This document shows, piece after piece, positions 16,571 to 25,509 of a stretch of DNA of 64,000 nt. The notes beneath the pieces are model-generated. The model ran no database searches. It saw only the letters and a list, made by a program, of their open reading frames with translations, and was not told where the DNA came from. The translations under genes and the position numbers were made by a program. Within the stretch, counting starts at the first letter, position 1. Each line of letters begins with the position of its first letter. This stretch comes from Microbacterium sulfonylureivorans (GTDB taxonomy: Bacteria; Actinomycetota; Actinomycetes; Actinomycetales; Microbacteriaceae): contig NZ_RJAD01000001.1 in NCBI RefSeq assembly GCF_003999995.1, positions 372,001 through 436,000 of the forward strand, read 5' to 3'.

Positions 16571-17521
16571 ATGGAACGTCGACTCATCCGCCGCTCCGAG
16601 CTCGATGATCGAGGAATGACATCGAGTCGCATCGGCGGCGAGGTGAGGATGGGCACACTCGTGCGGGTCCGGCCCGGAATCTATGCCCCGGGCGATCGCT
16701 GGCACAATGCGAAGCCGGAGGAGCAGATCACCGATCGAGCGTGCGCTCTGGCGATGGTCTCCAAGGCGAGACCGGTGTTCTCCCACGAGACGGCCGCAGC
16801 GATTCATGGGCTCCCGCTGTTCCACGCGGACACGTCACGCGTCCATGTGATCGCCCCACCGGACCGCCCCGGCGCGGCTGCCGGCGTCGTACGACATCGC
16901 GGGAGCGTGTGTCCAGCCGACCTCGTCGAGATCGATGGGCTGCTGTGCACGAGTCTGCTGCGCACGTCCGCGGACGTCGCGCGAACCCTCTCGTTCGAGC
17001 AGGCCGTGACGGTGGCGGATGCTGCGCTGCGCAGGGTCGCCGTCCGCGGACCCGGGACATACGATCACGAGGCGGCCGACGGGTTCGCGGCTGCCGCGCG
17101 GGTCATCGCGACACGCTCGCCCCATGGGCAGACGCGGGCGCGCCGCGCGCTTGCGTTCGCCGACGGACGCGCGCAGCTGCCTGGTGAGAGCATCAGCCGG
17201 ATCCGTCTCCACGAGCTCGGCTTTCGCGACATCCGCCTCCAGGTGGGGGTCGACGGTCCGGCCGGCAGCCGGTACTTCGTCGACTTCGGACTCGAAGAGG
17301 TGCGCGCTTTCGGGGAGTTCGACGGGCGGATGAAGTATCTGGACGGGCGCCTGACGAATGGCCGGACAGCATCGGAGGTGGTCGAAGACGAGAAGAAGCG
17401 CGAGGACTGGATTCGGGGCACGACCCAGCGCCGCTATGTGCGCTGGGGATGGGCACACCTCGCGACATCGGCGGAGTTGGGTCGGCGTCTCGAGGCCTTC
17501 GGCATCCGGCCCGCCCGCTGA
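16571..17521 (+). CDS. AbiEi-like winged-helix protein with PD-(D/E)xK-like C-terminal domain (cassette 1)
   Basis: 316 residues. The N-terminus (RRSELDDRGMTSSRIGGEV through VRPGIYAPGDRW) is the wHTH seen in AbiEi-type antitoxin-domain proteins of actinobacteria. A middle domain follows with HETAAAIHGLPL and CTSLLRTSADVARTL. The C-terminus resembles Vsr-like/DUF559 nuclease folds: Asp238 in YFVDFGL, Glu249 and Asp251 in GEFDGRMKY, then VVEDEKKREDWIR and YVRWGWAHL. No partner toxin gene is present, so it is not a two-gene toxin-antitoxin pair. Start ATG at 16571 fits the family; no strong ribosome binding site. The gene is bracketed by matched 60-bp palindromic repeats, the second starting 12 bp after its stop. 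Biochemical activity is inferred, not shown. Confidence 0.8.
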   Translation: MERRLIRRSELDDRGMTSSRIGGEVRMGTLVRVRPGIYAPGDRWHNAKPEEQITDRACALAMVSKARPVFSHETAAAIHGLPLFHADTSRVHVIAPPDRPGAAAGVVRHRGSVCPADLVEIDGLLCTSLLRTSADVARTLSFEQAVTVADAALRRVAVRGPGTYDHEAADGFAAAARVIATRSPHGQTRARRALAFADGRAQLPGESISRIRLHELGFRDIRLQVGVDGPAGSRYFVDFGLEEVRAFGEFDGRMKYLDGRLTNGRTASEVVEDEKKREDWIRGTTQRRYVRWGWAHLATSAELGRRLEAFGIRPAR

Positions 17522-17533
17522 ACGCCCTGGCTC

Positions 17534-17592
17534 GGGGCGTGGCGCGTCGGTTGGGGCGGACTCCGCGCGCCCCAGGTGACGGAACGCGCCCT
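17534..17592. repeat. Downstream flanking repeat of nuclease cassette 1 (59 bp)
   Basis: GGGGC at 17534 through GCCCT ending 17592, with the same inner TGGGGCG / CGCCCCA arms and spacing as 16378-16437 apart from one single-base gap. It starts 12 bp after the cassette gene stop and precedes the convergent mtlR-type gene. Confidence 0.7.
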
Positions 17593-17712
17593 ATCCGCGG
17601 GCCGCGGCCGACAGCGCCCCCCGACCCGACTCGGCTCCGGCCTCGCGAAAGGACCCGGAGGTCGACGTGATCGCGACGGGACCAGCCGTCACGGGCTCGG
17701 TGCGGGGCGCGC

Positions 17713-19638
17713 TCAGCCGTCGATCACGGCGACGAGTTCGTCGAGGAAGCCGCCGAAGTCGGTCGCGCGGCGGACGATGCGCTGGACGCTGTCGCGCTCG
17801 GAGAAGACCTCGACGAACTGCTCGAACACCGTCTGGAACGCCTCGCGGTCGGTCTCGGAGAACGCGACGAGCGCGACGACCTGGACGCGGCCCTCGCCCC
17901 ACGGGATGGACGGGTCGGCGATGCCGATGGCGATCGAGGTGCGCGTGGCGGTCATCCCGAGGGCGTGCGGCACCGCGAGCGCATCGGTGAAGGCGGTCGA
18001 CGACAGGTGCTCGCGATCGATGGTGCGCGCCACGTAGTCGTCGTCGATCACGCCCTGCGCGATGAGCGCGTCGCCGAGAAGGCGGATGACGCCCTCCTCG
18101 CCGGCCGCGGCATCCAGTCCTCTCACGAAGGCCGACGGCGCGAAGTAGCGCTCCAGCTCCGTCCGCAGACGTGCGAGGCGACGGGTACGGCGGATGCGGC
18201 CCGCCGCGGCCTGCACGCGCTCGATGTCGCTGTCGGTGAGGAACGGCTGGATCCGCACGATGCGGTCGCCCGGCACGGCCGGTTCGATCGTGGTGAGGAC
18301 GAGGTCGGTGTCGATCGTCGACCAGTCGGGGTCGACGCGCGTCTCGACGCCGACCACCTCGATCGCCTGGCCGAGCGAGCGGTCCACGCTCGAACGCAGC
18401 AGCTCGTGCAGGTCGTAATAGCCCGGGCACACGATCGTCGCGGTCAGCAGCTGGTCGGCGCGGCGGCTCCGCTCGAGGCGGCCGCCGACGTGCATCGCGA
18501 TGTAGGCGATCTCATCGTCGGGCAGCGGGATGCCGAGCCGCTCCTGCAGCCGGCTGGCGATGAACACCGCGACCTCGAAGATCATCGGGTAGGTCGACTT
18601 GAGGGACCGGGTCAGCGGGTTGCGCGACCACGCCTGCTCGCGCGCCCGGTGCTGCAGGTTCTGCACGTGGAGCGCCAGGCGCAGGACGAAGTCCTCGTGG
18701 GCGATGTCGACGAGGAACTCGGCCGACGCCGTCTCGACCACGTCGCGCACGGCCGCCTCGACTTCGGGGTCGAGGCGCGAGCGGGCGTGGTCGGCGGGCG
18801 TCTCCGCCCCGGGGGCGACGACACGCGTGAGGACGAGCGTCGCCAGGTGATGCAGGTCGCCCGAGCCCAGCTCGACCCCGAGGTGGCGCTCGGCGAGGCG
18901 GCCGATGATCGCCGCGATCTCCTGCTGCGCCGGGCGGGGGTCGGCGTCGGCGCCCTCGAGCCCACGGTCCTGCGCGACCCGGTCGGCGGCGATCGCGATA
19001 TGCATCACGACATCGGCGATGCCGAACTCGTTGACGAAGTAGCCGAGCGCGCCGAGCTCCGCGACCAGGTCGGCCTTGAAGGGTCCGAACGCCGCCGCGC
19101 CGACCGAGTCCTCGCCGAGGGTGCGCCGGAGCGCCGCGATGTCGAATGACCCGGCATCCATCTCGTCGTGCGCGAGCCTGCTCAGCAGGCGGCGCTGCGC
19201 CATCTCCGTGCCGCGCAGGCGCGCCTGCGATGCCGACCGCTCGAGGGTGAGCTCGGTGCCGCCGAGGAGACCCCGCACCCGCGCGAGATCGGCGTCGAGC
19301 GTCGCCGGACTCACGTGCAGGCGATCGGCGAACTCGAACGTGTCGATGCCGTCGGGGGCGTCGAGCAGGGCCCGGACGAGTGTGTGCAGCCGGTCGCGAG
19401 GGGTTCCGGCATCCGTCCCCGCCGCGCGCAGCGCCGCCGCCGCGTCGGCGCCCGCCCGGTAGCCCTGCGGTCCCGATTCGATCGCGACCCCGGGGGCGAC
19501 GCGGGCGTTCACTGCCGTGACGTACGACCGCACGCTGCGCGGCGTCACCCCGAGAGCGTCGGCGAGGGTCGCAGCGGTGACCCAGTCCCCGTCGCGCGCG
19601 AGCAGGCCCAGGAGTCGGTCCTGTCGCGCTCTCGTCAC
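17713..19638 (-). CDS. mtlR: PRD-containing transcriptional regulator of the mannitol PTS (MtlR/BglG-type activator)
   Basis: 641 residues. There are two N-terminal HTH modules (about 1-60 and 85-145: LADALGVTPRSVRSYVT, FADRLHVSPATLDADLA) and two PRD domains with conserved His (VVMHIAIAADR, LHHLATLVL; LRLALHVQNL, YIAMHVGGRLE). An EIIB-like domain follows with Cys in ATIVCPGYYDLHELL, and then an EIIA-like domain with His in LAVPHALGM. PTS-dependent phosphorylation of these sites lets such proteins sense sugar flux. It is divergent from the PTS operon at 19814 with a 175-bp shared promoter region, so it most likely activates that operon. GTG start at 19638. Mannitol specificity comes from the neighbours. 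Confidence 0.88.
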   Translation of the reverse strand: MTRARQDRLLGLLARDGDWVTAATLADALGVTPRSVRSYVTAVNARVAPGVAIESGPQGYRAGADAAAALRAAGTDAGTPRDRLHTLVRALLDAPDGIDTFEFADRLHVSPATLDADLARVRGLLGGTELTLERSASQARLRGTEMAQRRLLSRLAHDEMDAGSFDIAALRRTLGEDSVGAAAFGPFKADLVAELGALGYFVNEFGIADVVMHIAIAADRVAQDRGLEGADADPRPAQQEIAAIIGRLAERHLGVELGSGDLHHLATLVLTRVVAPGAETPADHARSRLDPEVEAAVRDVVETASAEFLVDIAHEDFVLRLALHVQNLQHRAREQAWSRNPLTRSLKSTYPMIFEVAVFIASRLQERLGIPLPDDEIAYIAMHVGGRLERSRRADQLLTATIVCPGYYDLHELLRSSVDRSLGQAIEVVGVETRVDPDWSTIDTDLVLTTIEPAVPGDRIVRIQPFLTDSDIERVQAAAGRIRRTRRLARLRTELERYFAPSAFVRGLDAAAGEEGVIRLLGDALIAQGVIDDDYVARTIDREHLSSTAFTDALAVPHALGMTATRTSIAIGIADPSIPWGEGRVQVVALVAFSETDREAFQTVFEQFVEVFSERDSVQRIVRRATDFGGFLDELVAVIDG

Positions 19639-19738
19639 GGGGTCCTCGCGTGGGTGTCGGGTGGGCCGGGAAGCCGGGGTGCCCAGTCAACCACGCACGC
19701 CGCCACCGGGTGCGGGCGATCGCCACGGCGCGCGGGCT

Positions 19739-19754
19739 TTCCGCCCCTGCGGAA
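19739..19754. promoter_or_regulatory. Candidate regulator site in the divergent mtlR/PTS promoter
   Basis: TTCCGC (19739-19744) and GCGGAA (19749-19754) form an inverted repeat with a 4-bp spacer, midway in the 175-bp gap between the regulator and the PTS operon. The region 19760-19800 is AT-richer (GTTTTCACAAGAATGG) and may hold the PTS promoter. Binding by the adjacent regulator is inferred. Confidence 0.35.
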
Positions 19755-19813
19755 GAAGGACTGGTTGTCCGTTCCCAGCGTTTTCACAAGAATGGCCACA
19801 GGAAGGCGGGTCG

Positions 19814-20200
19814 ATGAGGATCCTTGTGGTCTGCGGAGCGGGTGCGTCGAGCACCTTCGTCGCCCAGCGCGTGCGCCATGCGGCCCATGACCAGGGACTC
19901 CCCTATTCCGCCTTCGCCGGCACCGAGCAGTCGCTTCCGATCGACCTCGATGCCGCGGACGTCGTCCTCGTCGGTCCGCACCTCGTTCACGCTCTCGAGC
20001 GCATCGAACGGGATGCCGCCGCCCGGGGCACGACGGTGGTGCTGCTGCCGCCCGACATCTTCGCGGACAAGGACGGCACACGGACGCTCGCACTCGTCCG
20101 CGACGCGGTCGGGGCCTCCGGGGGGCCGGCTCCGACCGCGGGCGGCACCCCGCCCGCATCCCGCCTCGACACCAACCCCACCGACGACACCACCGACTGA
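19814..20200 (+). CDS. Orphan PTS EIIB, lactose/cellobiose-type
   Basis: 128 residues. It begins MRILVVCGAGASSTFVAQRV, the P-loop of lactose/cellobiose EIIB proteins, with phosphorylatable Cys7. The middle has ADVVLVGPHLVHALERIE and ends the fold with VVLLPPDIFADKDG. The last 25 residues are a Pro/Thr/Asp-rich tail beyond the usual EIIB length of about 100. It leads the mannitol operon but no matching EIIC or lactose-type EIIA is encoded nearby, and MtlA has its own EIIB. It may serve a transporter elsewhere or act as a phosphate relay to the PRD regulator. Start ATG at 19814 after GGAAGG. Confidence 0.82.
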   Translation: MRILVVCGAGASSTFVAQRVRHAAHDQGLPYSAFAGTEQSLPIDLDAADVVLVGPHLVHALERIERDAAARGTTVVLLPPDIFADKDGTRTLALVRDAVGASGGPAPTAGGTPPASRLDTNPTDDTTD

Positions 20201-20216
20201 CGACAGAGAGGTCACC

Positions 20217-20492
20217 ATGCCATCCATCTCACGGACCGTCCGGATCGGCTCCGCCCACGGCCTGCACGCCCGCCCCGCGAAGATGTTCGCCCAGGCGGCG
20301 AAGGAGGCCGGCATCCCGATCACGGTCGCCAAGGACTCGGGCGCGCCGGTGAACGCGGCGAGCATCCTCGGGGTGATCGCCCTGGGCGTCGAACAGGGCG
20401 ACTACGTCACGCTGACCGCCGACGGCGACGGCGCAGAAGCCGCGCTCGACACGCTCGCCGAGCTGCTCACGACCGATCACGACGCGGCGTAG
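20217..20492 (+). CDS. ptsH: Phosphocarrier protein HPr
   Basis: 91 residues. The active-site segment is HGLHARPAKMFAQAA with phosphorylatable His17, shifted by two from the usual His15 because of a short N-terminal extension. Ser49 in NAASILGVIAL matches the regulatory Ser46 region. HPr takes phosphate from EI (next gene, 3 bp downstream) and passes it to EIIA domains such as MtlF. The start ATG at 20217 follows AGAGAGGTCACC. Presence of the general PTS proteins inside a sugar-specific operon ties their expression to mannitol. Confidence 0.94.
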   Translation: MPSISRTVRIGSAHGLHARPAKMFAQAAKEAGIPITVAKDSGAPVNAASILGVIALGVEQGDYVTLTADGDGAEAALDTLAELLTTDHDAA

Positions 20493-20495
20493 ACC

Positions 20496-22169
20496 ATGGC
20501 CGAACTTCGTGGAGTGGGAATCGGGCTCGGCGTCGCCCGGGGGCCGGTCGCCCGCATGGCAGAGCCGCTGCCGCCGCCCAGCGATGCGCCGAGCACGCTG
20601 AGCGCCGACGAGGAGTCGGCGCGGGTGAAGGATGCCGTGGCCGCCGTCGCGCGCGAGCTCGAGCAGCGCGGCGCCCAGGCGGGGGGCGCGGCCCAGGACG
20701 TGCTCGAGGCCCAGGCCATGATGGCCGAGGATCCGAGCCTGGCCGACGAGGTCGCGACGCGCCTGGCGCAGGGGAAGACCGGCGAGTTCGCCGTGTTCGA
20801 CGCCTTCGCGTCGTTCCGCGACCAGCTCACCGCGCTCGGCGGCTACCTCGGCGAGCGCGCAGCCGACCTCGACGACGTCGCCCAGCGGGTCATCGCCCGG
20901 CTGCGCGGCGAACCGGCTCCGGGCGTGCCCGACCCCGGGCATCCGTTCGTCCTGGTGGCGAAGGATCTGGCCCCGGCCGACACTGCCCTCCTCGACCTCG
21001 ACAAGGTGCTCGCCCTCATCACGACCGAGGGCGGCCCGACCTCGCACACGGCGATCCTCGCCCGCGAGAAGTCGATCGTCGCGATCGTCGGCGCAGCCGA
21101 CGCCGCGTCGCTGCGCGAGGGCGAGACGGTGATCGTGGATGCCGCGGCCGGCGTCGTCACGACCGAGCCCACGCCCGACGAGCTCGAGCGGGCGCAGCAC
21201 CGGGCCGAGGACCGCGCATCCGCCTCGTCCGCCCCGATCACCGACGGCGCGCTCGCCGACGGAACGCCGGTGCCCCTCCTCGCGAACCTCGGCAAGCCCG
21301 AGGCTGCGGCCGACGCGGTGGCCCTCGGGGCGGAGGGCGTGGGGCTGTTCCGCACCGAGTTCCTGTTCCTGAGCTCCGCCCAGGCGCCCACGGTCGAGCA
21401 GCAGCGCGAGTCGTACACGCAGCTCCTGTCGGCCTTCCCCGGCAAGAAGGTCGTCGTGCGCGTCCTCGACGCGGGAGCCGACAAGCCGCTCGCGTTCCTC
21501 AACGACGCACACGAGGAGAATCCGGCGCTCGGCCTCCGGGGAATCCGCGCGCTCCGCGCGAGCGAGGACATCCTGCGCGAGCAGCTCACCGCCCTCGCCG
21601 AAGCGGATGCCGCGACCCGCCGGATGCCCGGGGGCGCCGCGGACCTGTGGGTCATGGCCCCGATGGTCGCCACCGTCGAGGAGGCCGTGTACTTCACCGA
21701 CCTCGCCCGCGACTACGGCATAAAGACCGCCGGCGTCATGGTCGAGGTCCCGTCGTCGGCGCTGCTCGCCGATCGGATCCTCTCGTACACCGACTTCGCG
21801 TCGATCGGCACGAACGACCTCACCCAGTACACGATGGCCGCCGATCGCCTGCTCGGCTCGGTGGCGTCGCTGCAGGATCCGTGGCATCCGGCCGTGCTCC
21901 GCCTCATCCGCGAGGTGGGCGACGCCGGCCGCATCAACCGCAAGCCGGTCGGCATCTGCGGCGAAGCGGCGGCAGATCCGCTCCTCGCGGTCGTGCTCGT
22001 CGGACTCGGCGCGACGAGCCTGTCGATGGCCCCGACGGCTCTCGCCGACGTGCGCGCGACCCTGCTCCAGCACACCCTCGACGATGCGCGCGTCATCGCC
22101 GAGGCCGCCCTCGCCGCGAACGACGCGGCATCCGCACGAACCGCGGCGCAGGCCGCGGCGACCCGATAG
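20496..22169 (+). CDS. ptsI: PTS enzyme I (phosphoenolpyruvate-protein phosphotransferase)
   Basis: 557 residues, near the usual 570. His184 in TEGGPTSHTAILAREKS is the phosphorylation site. The PEP-binding C-terminal barrel has GLFRTEFLFLSS, ALGLRGIRALRASED, GTNDLTQYTMAADR and catalytic Cys488 in PVGICGEAAADPLL. It transfers phosphate from PEP to HPr, starting the PTS cascade. ptsH ends 3 bp before the start. As the only EI visible here, it may serve all PTS systems of the cell. Confidence 0.95.
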   Translation: MAELRGVGIGLGVARGPVARMAEPLPPPSDAPSTLSADEESARVKDAVAAVARELEQRGAQAGGAAQDVLEAQAMMAEDPSLADEVATRLAQGKTGEFAVFDAFASFRDQLTALGGYLGERAADLDDVAQRVIARLRGEPAPGVPDPGHPFVLVAKDLAPADTALLDLDKVLALITTEGGPTSHTAILAREKSIVAIVGAADAASLREGETVIVDAAAGVVTTEPTPDELERAQHRAEDRASASSAPITDGALADGTPVPLLANLGKPEAAADAVALGAEGVGLFRTEFLFLSSAQAPTVEQQRESYTQLLSAFPGKKVVVRVLDAGADKPLAFLNDAHEENPALGLRGIRALRASEDILREQLTALAEADAATRRMPGGAADLWVMAPMVATVEEAVYFTDLARDYGIKTAGVMVEVPSSALLADRILSYTDFASIGTNDLTQYTMAADRLLGSVASLQDPWHPAVLRLIREVGDAGRINRKPVGICGEAAADPLLAVVLVGLGATSLSMAPTALADVRATLLQHTLDDARVIAEAALAANDAASARTAAQAAATR

Positions 22170-22209
22170 GCCGCGCGAGCGGCTGAGAACCGAAACAAGG
22201 GAGACAGCA

Positions 22210-23772
22210 ATGACAACGGCGTCAGCCCCCGCCACGAGCGGTGGAAGCAAGGTACGGGTCGGAGTCCAGCGCTTCGGAACGTACCTCTCCGGCATGATCA
22301 TGCCGAACATCCCCGCGCTCATCGCGTGGGGAATCTTCACGGCCTTCTTCATCGAGGTCGGGTGGACGCCGAACGCCGATCTCGCCACGATCGTCGGCCC
22401 GTTCATCCACTACCTGCTGCCGATCATCATCGCCTACACGGGCGGCAACATCGTCTACGGCATCCGCGGCGGCGTCGTGGCGTCGATCGGCGTCATGGGC
22501 GCGATCGCAGGCTCGGACTTCCTGATCGCGCAGTTCAACGCGACGCTGGCGGAGGGCGAGGCTCCCCTCGGCCAGGTGCACATGTTCATCGGCGCGATGG
22601 TCATGGCGCCGCTGAGCGCGTACACGATGAAGTGGCTCGACAGCCTCTGGGAGGGGAAGATCAAGGCGGGCTTCGAGATGCTCGTCAACATGTTCTCTGC
22701 CGGCATCTGGGGCTTCGTGATGGCCATCGTCGGGTTCTACCCGGTCGCGTGGCTCGTCAACGGGCTCATGCAGATCCTGAGCAACGCCGTCAACTGGCTC
22801 GTCGAGATGAACCTGCTCCCGCTCACGAGCATCATCATCGAGCCGGCCAAGGTGCTCTTCCTCAACAACGCCATCAACCACGGCGTGCTGACGCCTCTGG
22901 GCATCCAGCAGGCCACCGAAGAGGGCTCGTCGATCCTGTTCCTCCTCGAGGCCAACCCCGGCCCCGGTGTGGGGCTGCTGCTCGCGTTCACGTTCTTCGG
23001 CATCGGGGCGGCACGCGCGTCGGCCCCCGGCGCCGCCGTGATCCAGTTCTTCGGCGGCATCCACGAGGTGTACTTCCCGTACGCGCTCATGAAGCCGATG
23101 GTGATCCTCGCACTGATCGCGGGCGGAGCGACCGGCGTGACCACCAACATGCTCCTGGGCGGCGCGCTTCGCGCTCCAGCCGCGCCGGGCAGCATCATCG
23201 CGGTGCTCGCGCAGACGGCCAACGGTGCGTACTTCGCGGTGATCCTGTCCGTCGTGCTCTCGGCCGCGGTGACCATGGCCATAGCCGCGATCATCCTCCG
23301 GGCCTCGCGCAAGCGCGACCTCGAGGCGATGGCGGCGACCGACGACGCGTTCGGCGCGGCGATCACGCAGACCGAGGCGGCGAAGGGCAAGTCGTCCGAC
23401 GCGCTCGGCGGCCTGCGCGGCGGCGCGGCGACCGCGGCCGGCGGGGGCATCGATCCGGCCGTCATGACTGAGCGCGCGATCAAGAACATCGTGTTCGCCT
23501 GCGACGCCGGAATGGGCTCGTCCGCCATGGGCGCCAGCGTCCTGCGCAACAAGTTCAAGAAGGCCGGCATCGAGGACGTCACGGTCGTGAACAAGGCGAT
23601 CGCCGCCCTCGACGGCAGCGCCGACCTGGTGATCACGCAGAACCAGCTCACCGATCGGGCGCGGCATGTGGCGCCGGGCGCGGTCCACGTCTCGGTGGAC
23701 AACTTCATGAATTCGCCACGGTACGACGAGGTCGTAGAACTCGTCCGTGACCAGCACCAGGATGGTGTGTAG
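22210..23772 (+). CDS. mtlA: PTS mannitol transporter subunit IICB
   Basis: 520 residues. The EIIC membrane domain (about 20-380) starts RFGTYLSGMIMPNIPALIAWG. It contains PIIIAYTGGNIVYGIRGGVV, the substrate-site region LFLNNAINHGVLTPLG, and IHEVYFPYALMKP, all characteristic of mannitol permeases. A linker of about 60 residues leads to the EIIB domain with Cys431 in IVFACDAGMGSSAMGASVL. It imports mannitol as mannitol-1-phosphate. The EIIA domain is not fused but encoded separately at 23869, the usual actinobacterial split. Start ATG at 22210 after AAGGGAGACAGCA. Confidence 0.95.
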   Translation: MTTASAPATSGGSKVRVGVQRFGTYLSGMIMPNIPALIAWGIFTAFFIEVGWTPNADLATIVGPFIHYLLPIIIAYTGGNIVYGIRGGVVASIGVMGAIAGSDFLIAQFNATLAEGEAPLGQVHMFIGAMVMAPLSAYTMKWLDSLWEGKIKAGFEMLVNMFSAGIWGFVMAIVGFYPVAWLVNGLMQILSNAVNWLVEMNLLPLTSIIIEPAKVLFLNNAINHGVLTPLGIQQATEEGSSILFLLEANPGPGVGLLLAFTFFGIGAARASAPGAAVIQFFGGIHEVYFPYALMKPMVILALIAGGATGVTTNMLLGGALRAPAAPGSIIAVLAQTANGAYFAVILSVVLSAAVTMAIAAIILRASRKRDLEAMAATDDAFGAAITQTEAAKGKSSDALGGLRGGAATAAGGGIDPAVMTERAIKNIVFACDAGMGSSAMGASVLRNKFKKAGIEDVTVVNKAIAALDGSADLVITQNQLTDRARHVAPGAVHVSVDNFMNSPRYDEVVELVRDQHQDGV

Positions 23773-23787
23773 GCGCTGAGACGGCTG

Positions 23788-23819
23788 TGGGGTCGGGCGG
23801 CGCGAGGCCCCCGACCCCA
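23788..23819 (+). terminator. Intra-operon hairpin between mtlA and mtlF
   Basis: TGGGGTCGGG (23788-23797) pairs exactly with CCCGACCCCA (23810-23819), 12-nt loop, no T-run after it. It lies 15 bp after the mtlA stop in a 96-bp gap. It may be a partial terminator or 3'-end stabiliser that lowers or separates mtlF-mtlD expression. Confidence 0.55.
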
Positions 23820-23868
23820 TGGCCTTCGGCCGCGGCATCCGTATCCGGCAACCGAAAGGGCAATCGAA

Positions 23869-24306
23869 ATGGCACGTGAGGTACTGAGCATCGGCCAGGT
23901 GCGGATCCACAGCGGGAGCGCGACGCGCGAGGAGGCGATGAAGGAGGCGGCCGACATCCTCGAGTCCGCCGGCGCGGTCACGAGCGCCTACTTCGACGCG
24001 ATGCAGCAGCGCGAGCAGACGGTCTCGACGTATATGGGCAACGAGCTCGCGATCCCGCACGGGACCAACGAGACCAAGCACACGATCCTCGACTCGGCCC
24101 TCTCGGTCGTCCGGTACGACGGCGGTGTCGACTGGGACGGCGAGCCCGTGACCTTCGTCGTGGGCATCGCCGGCAAGGGCGACGAGCACCTCGAGATCCT
24201 CTCCCAGATCGCGATCCTGTTCTCCGACGACGACGAGGTGCAGAAGCTGAAGGACGCCCAGTCGCCCGAAGAGCTCTTCGCGCTGGTCTCCGCCGCGGGC
24301 GTGTGA
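23869..24306 (+). CDS. mtlF: PTS mannitol EIIA component
   Basis: 145 residues of the fructose/mannitol EIIA family. It has the motif [15 protein letters not shown] with phosphorylatable His64, preceded by [15 protein letters not shown] and followed by [31 protein letters not shown] (read in parts). It passes phosphate from HPr to the EIIB domain of MtlA. The mtlD start codon overlaps its stop codon. The ATG at 23869 follows a GAAAGGG sequence. Confidence 0.94.
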   Translation: MAREVLSIGQVRIHSGSATREEAMKEAADILESAGAVTSAYFDAMQQREQTVSTYMGNELAIPHGTNETKHTILDSALSVVRYDGGVDWDGEPVTFVVGIAGKGDEHLEILSQIAILFSDDDEVQKLKDAQSPEELFALVSAAGV

Positions 24307-25460
24307 TGAAGGCGGTCCACTTCGGCGCCGGCAACATCGGGCGCGGGTTCGTCGGCCTGCTGCTGCACCAGGGCGGCTACGAACTGGTCTTCTCGGATGT
24401 CGCGGCCCCGCTCGTCGACGCGATCAACGGGGTCTCCTCGTACACCGTGCACGAGGTCGGCGAAGGCGGGCGCGACACCGTCGTCACCGGCTTCCGCGCG
24501 ATCAACAGCGCGGAGCACCCCGACGAGGTCGTCGACGAGATCGCCGTCGCCAACGTCGTCACAACAGCCGTCGGACCCACGATCCTCAAGTTCGTCGCCC
24601 CGCACATCGTCGCCGGCCTCGCCCTTCGCGACCCGTCCTCCCCGCCGCTGCAGATCATGGCCTGCGAGAACGCGATCAACGCCACCGATCTCCTTCGCGA
24701 CGAGATCCTCGCCCTCGCGGCCGACGCATGGGACGGGCTCGCCTCCCGTGCGGTGTTCGCCAACACCGCCGTCGACCGCATCGTCCCCGCTCAGCCCGAG
24801 GGCTCGGGCGTCGACGTGACGGTCGAGCCCTTCTACGAGTGGGCCATCGAGCGGCCTCCGTTCGGAGACGACCCGCCCCGCATCCCGGGAGCGCACTTCG
24901 TCGACGACCTCGGTCCCTATATCGAGCGGAAGCTCTTCACGGTCAACACGGGTCATGCGACGACGGCGTACTTCGGCGCCCAGGCGGGCATCGACACGAT
25001 CGCGGCCGCGCTCGCCGACGACGACATCGCGGCGCACGTCGCGGCGGCGCTGGCCGAGACCTCTGCGCTCCTCGCGGCGAAGCACGGACTCGACCCCGCC
25101 GATCTCGCGGACTACCGCGCCACGATCCTCGGCAGGTTCCGCAACGCGGCCCTCCCCGATACCGTGTGGCGCGTCGGGCGCCAGCCGCTGCGCAAGCTCT
25201 CCCGGCACGAGCGCTTCGTCGGGCCGGCAGCGGAGGCTGCGGAGCGCGGCCTGTCCGTCGACGCCCTCGTCGCCGCGATGGGCGCGCTGCTCGCCTTCGA
25301 CGACCAGGAGGACCCGCAGTCGGTCGACCTGCAGCGGATGCTGCGCGAGCAGGATGCCGCGACCTTCACCGCGACCGCGACCGGCCTCGAGCCGGGGCAT
25401 CCGCTCTTCGCGAAGGTCGTGGCCGTCGTCGAGGACCGGCAGGCGGAGATCGGCGTCTGA
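24306..25460 (+). CDS. mtlD: Mannitol-1-phosphate 5-dehydrogenase
   Basis: 384 residues. The N-terminal Rossmann domain begins [20 protein letters not shown], the hallmark of MtlD. It continues with [12 protein letters not shown], then [12 protein letters not shown], and the catalytic region [18 protein letters not shown] with the conserved Lys and Asn-x-x-His. It oxidises mannitol-1-phosphate, the product of MtlA, to fructose-6-phosphate with NAD. The start is the ATG at 24306 (ATGA overlap with mtlF); a GTG three bases upstream is an alternative. Last gene of the mannitol operon. Confidence 0.94.
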   Translation: MKAVHFGAGNIGRGFVGLLLHQGGYELVFSDVAAPLVDAINGVSSYTVHEVGEGGRDTVVTGFRAINSAEHPDEVVDEIAVANVVTTAVGPTILKFVAPHIVAGLALRDPSSPPLQIMACENAINATDLLRDEILALAADAWDGLASRAVFANTAVDRIVPAQPEGSGVDVTVEPFYEWAIERPPFGDDPPRIPGAHFVDDLGPYIERKLFTVNTGHATTAYFGAQAGIDTIAAALADDDIAAHVAAALAETSALLAAKHGLDPADLADYRATILGRFRNAALPDTVWRVGRQPLRKLSRHERFVGPAAEAAERGLSVDALVAAMGALLAFDDQEDPQSVDLQRMLREQDAATFTATATGLEPGHPLFAKVVAVVEDRQAEIGV

Positions 25461-25497
25461 CCCCTCGGGCGGATCCGGAGACCGCAGCAGCCGCGGC

Positions 25498-25503
25498 TAC
25501 GCT
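25498..25503 (+). promoter_or_regulatory. Predicted -10 element (TACGCT) for the alpha/beta hydrolase gene
   Basis: TACGCT is followed by 6 nt and the GTG at 25510, giving a leaderless geometry and its own promoter after the mannitol operon. Confidence 0.45.
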
Positions 25504-25509
25504 CGTGGG

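Noticed and set aside
16571..17521. A type IV toxin-antitoxin pair at cassette 1
   Set aside because: Only the antitoxin-like wHTH is seen, fused to a nuclease-like domain; no AbiEii-type nucleotidyltransferase gene is next to it.
22222..24189. A 655-codon minus-strand frame antisense to mtlA and mtlF
   Set aside because: Composition is His/Asp/Arg-rich shadow sequence; the plus-strand PTS genes are certain.
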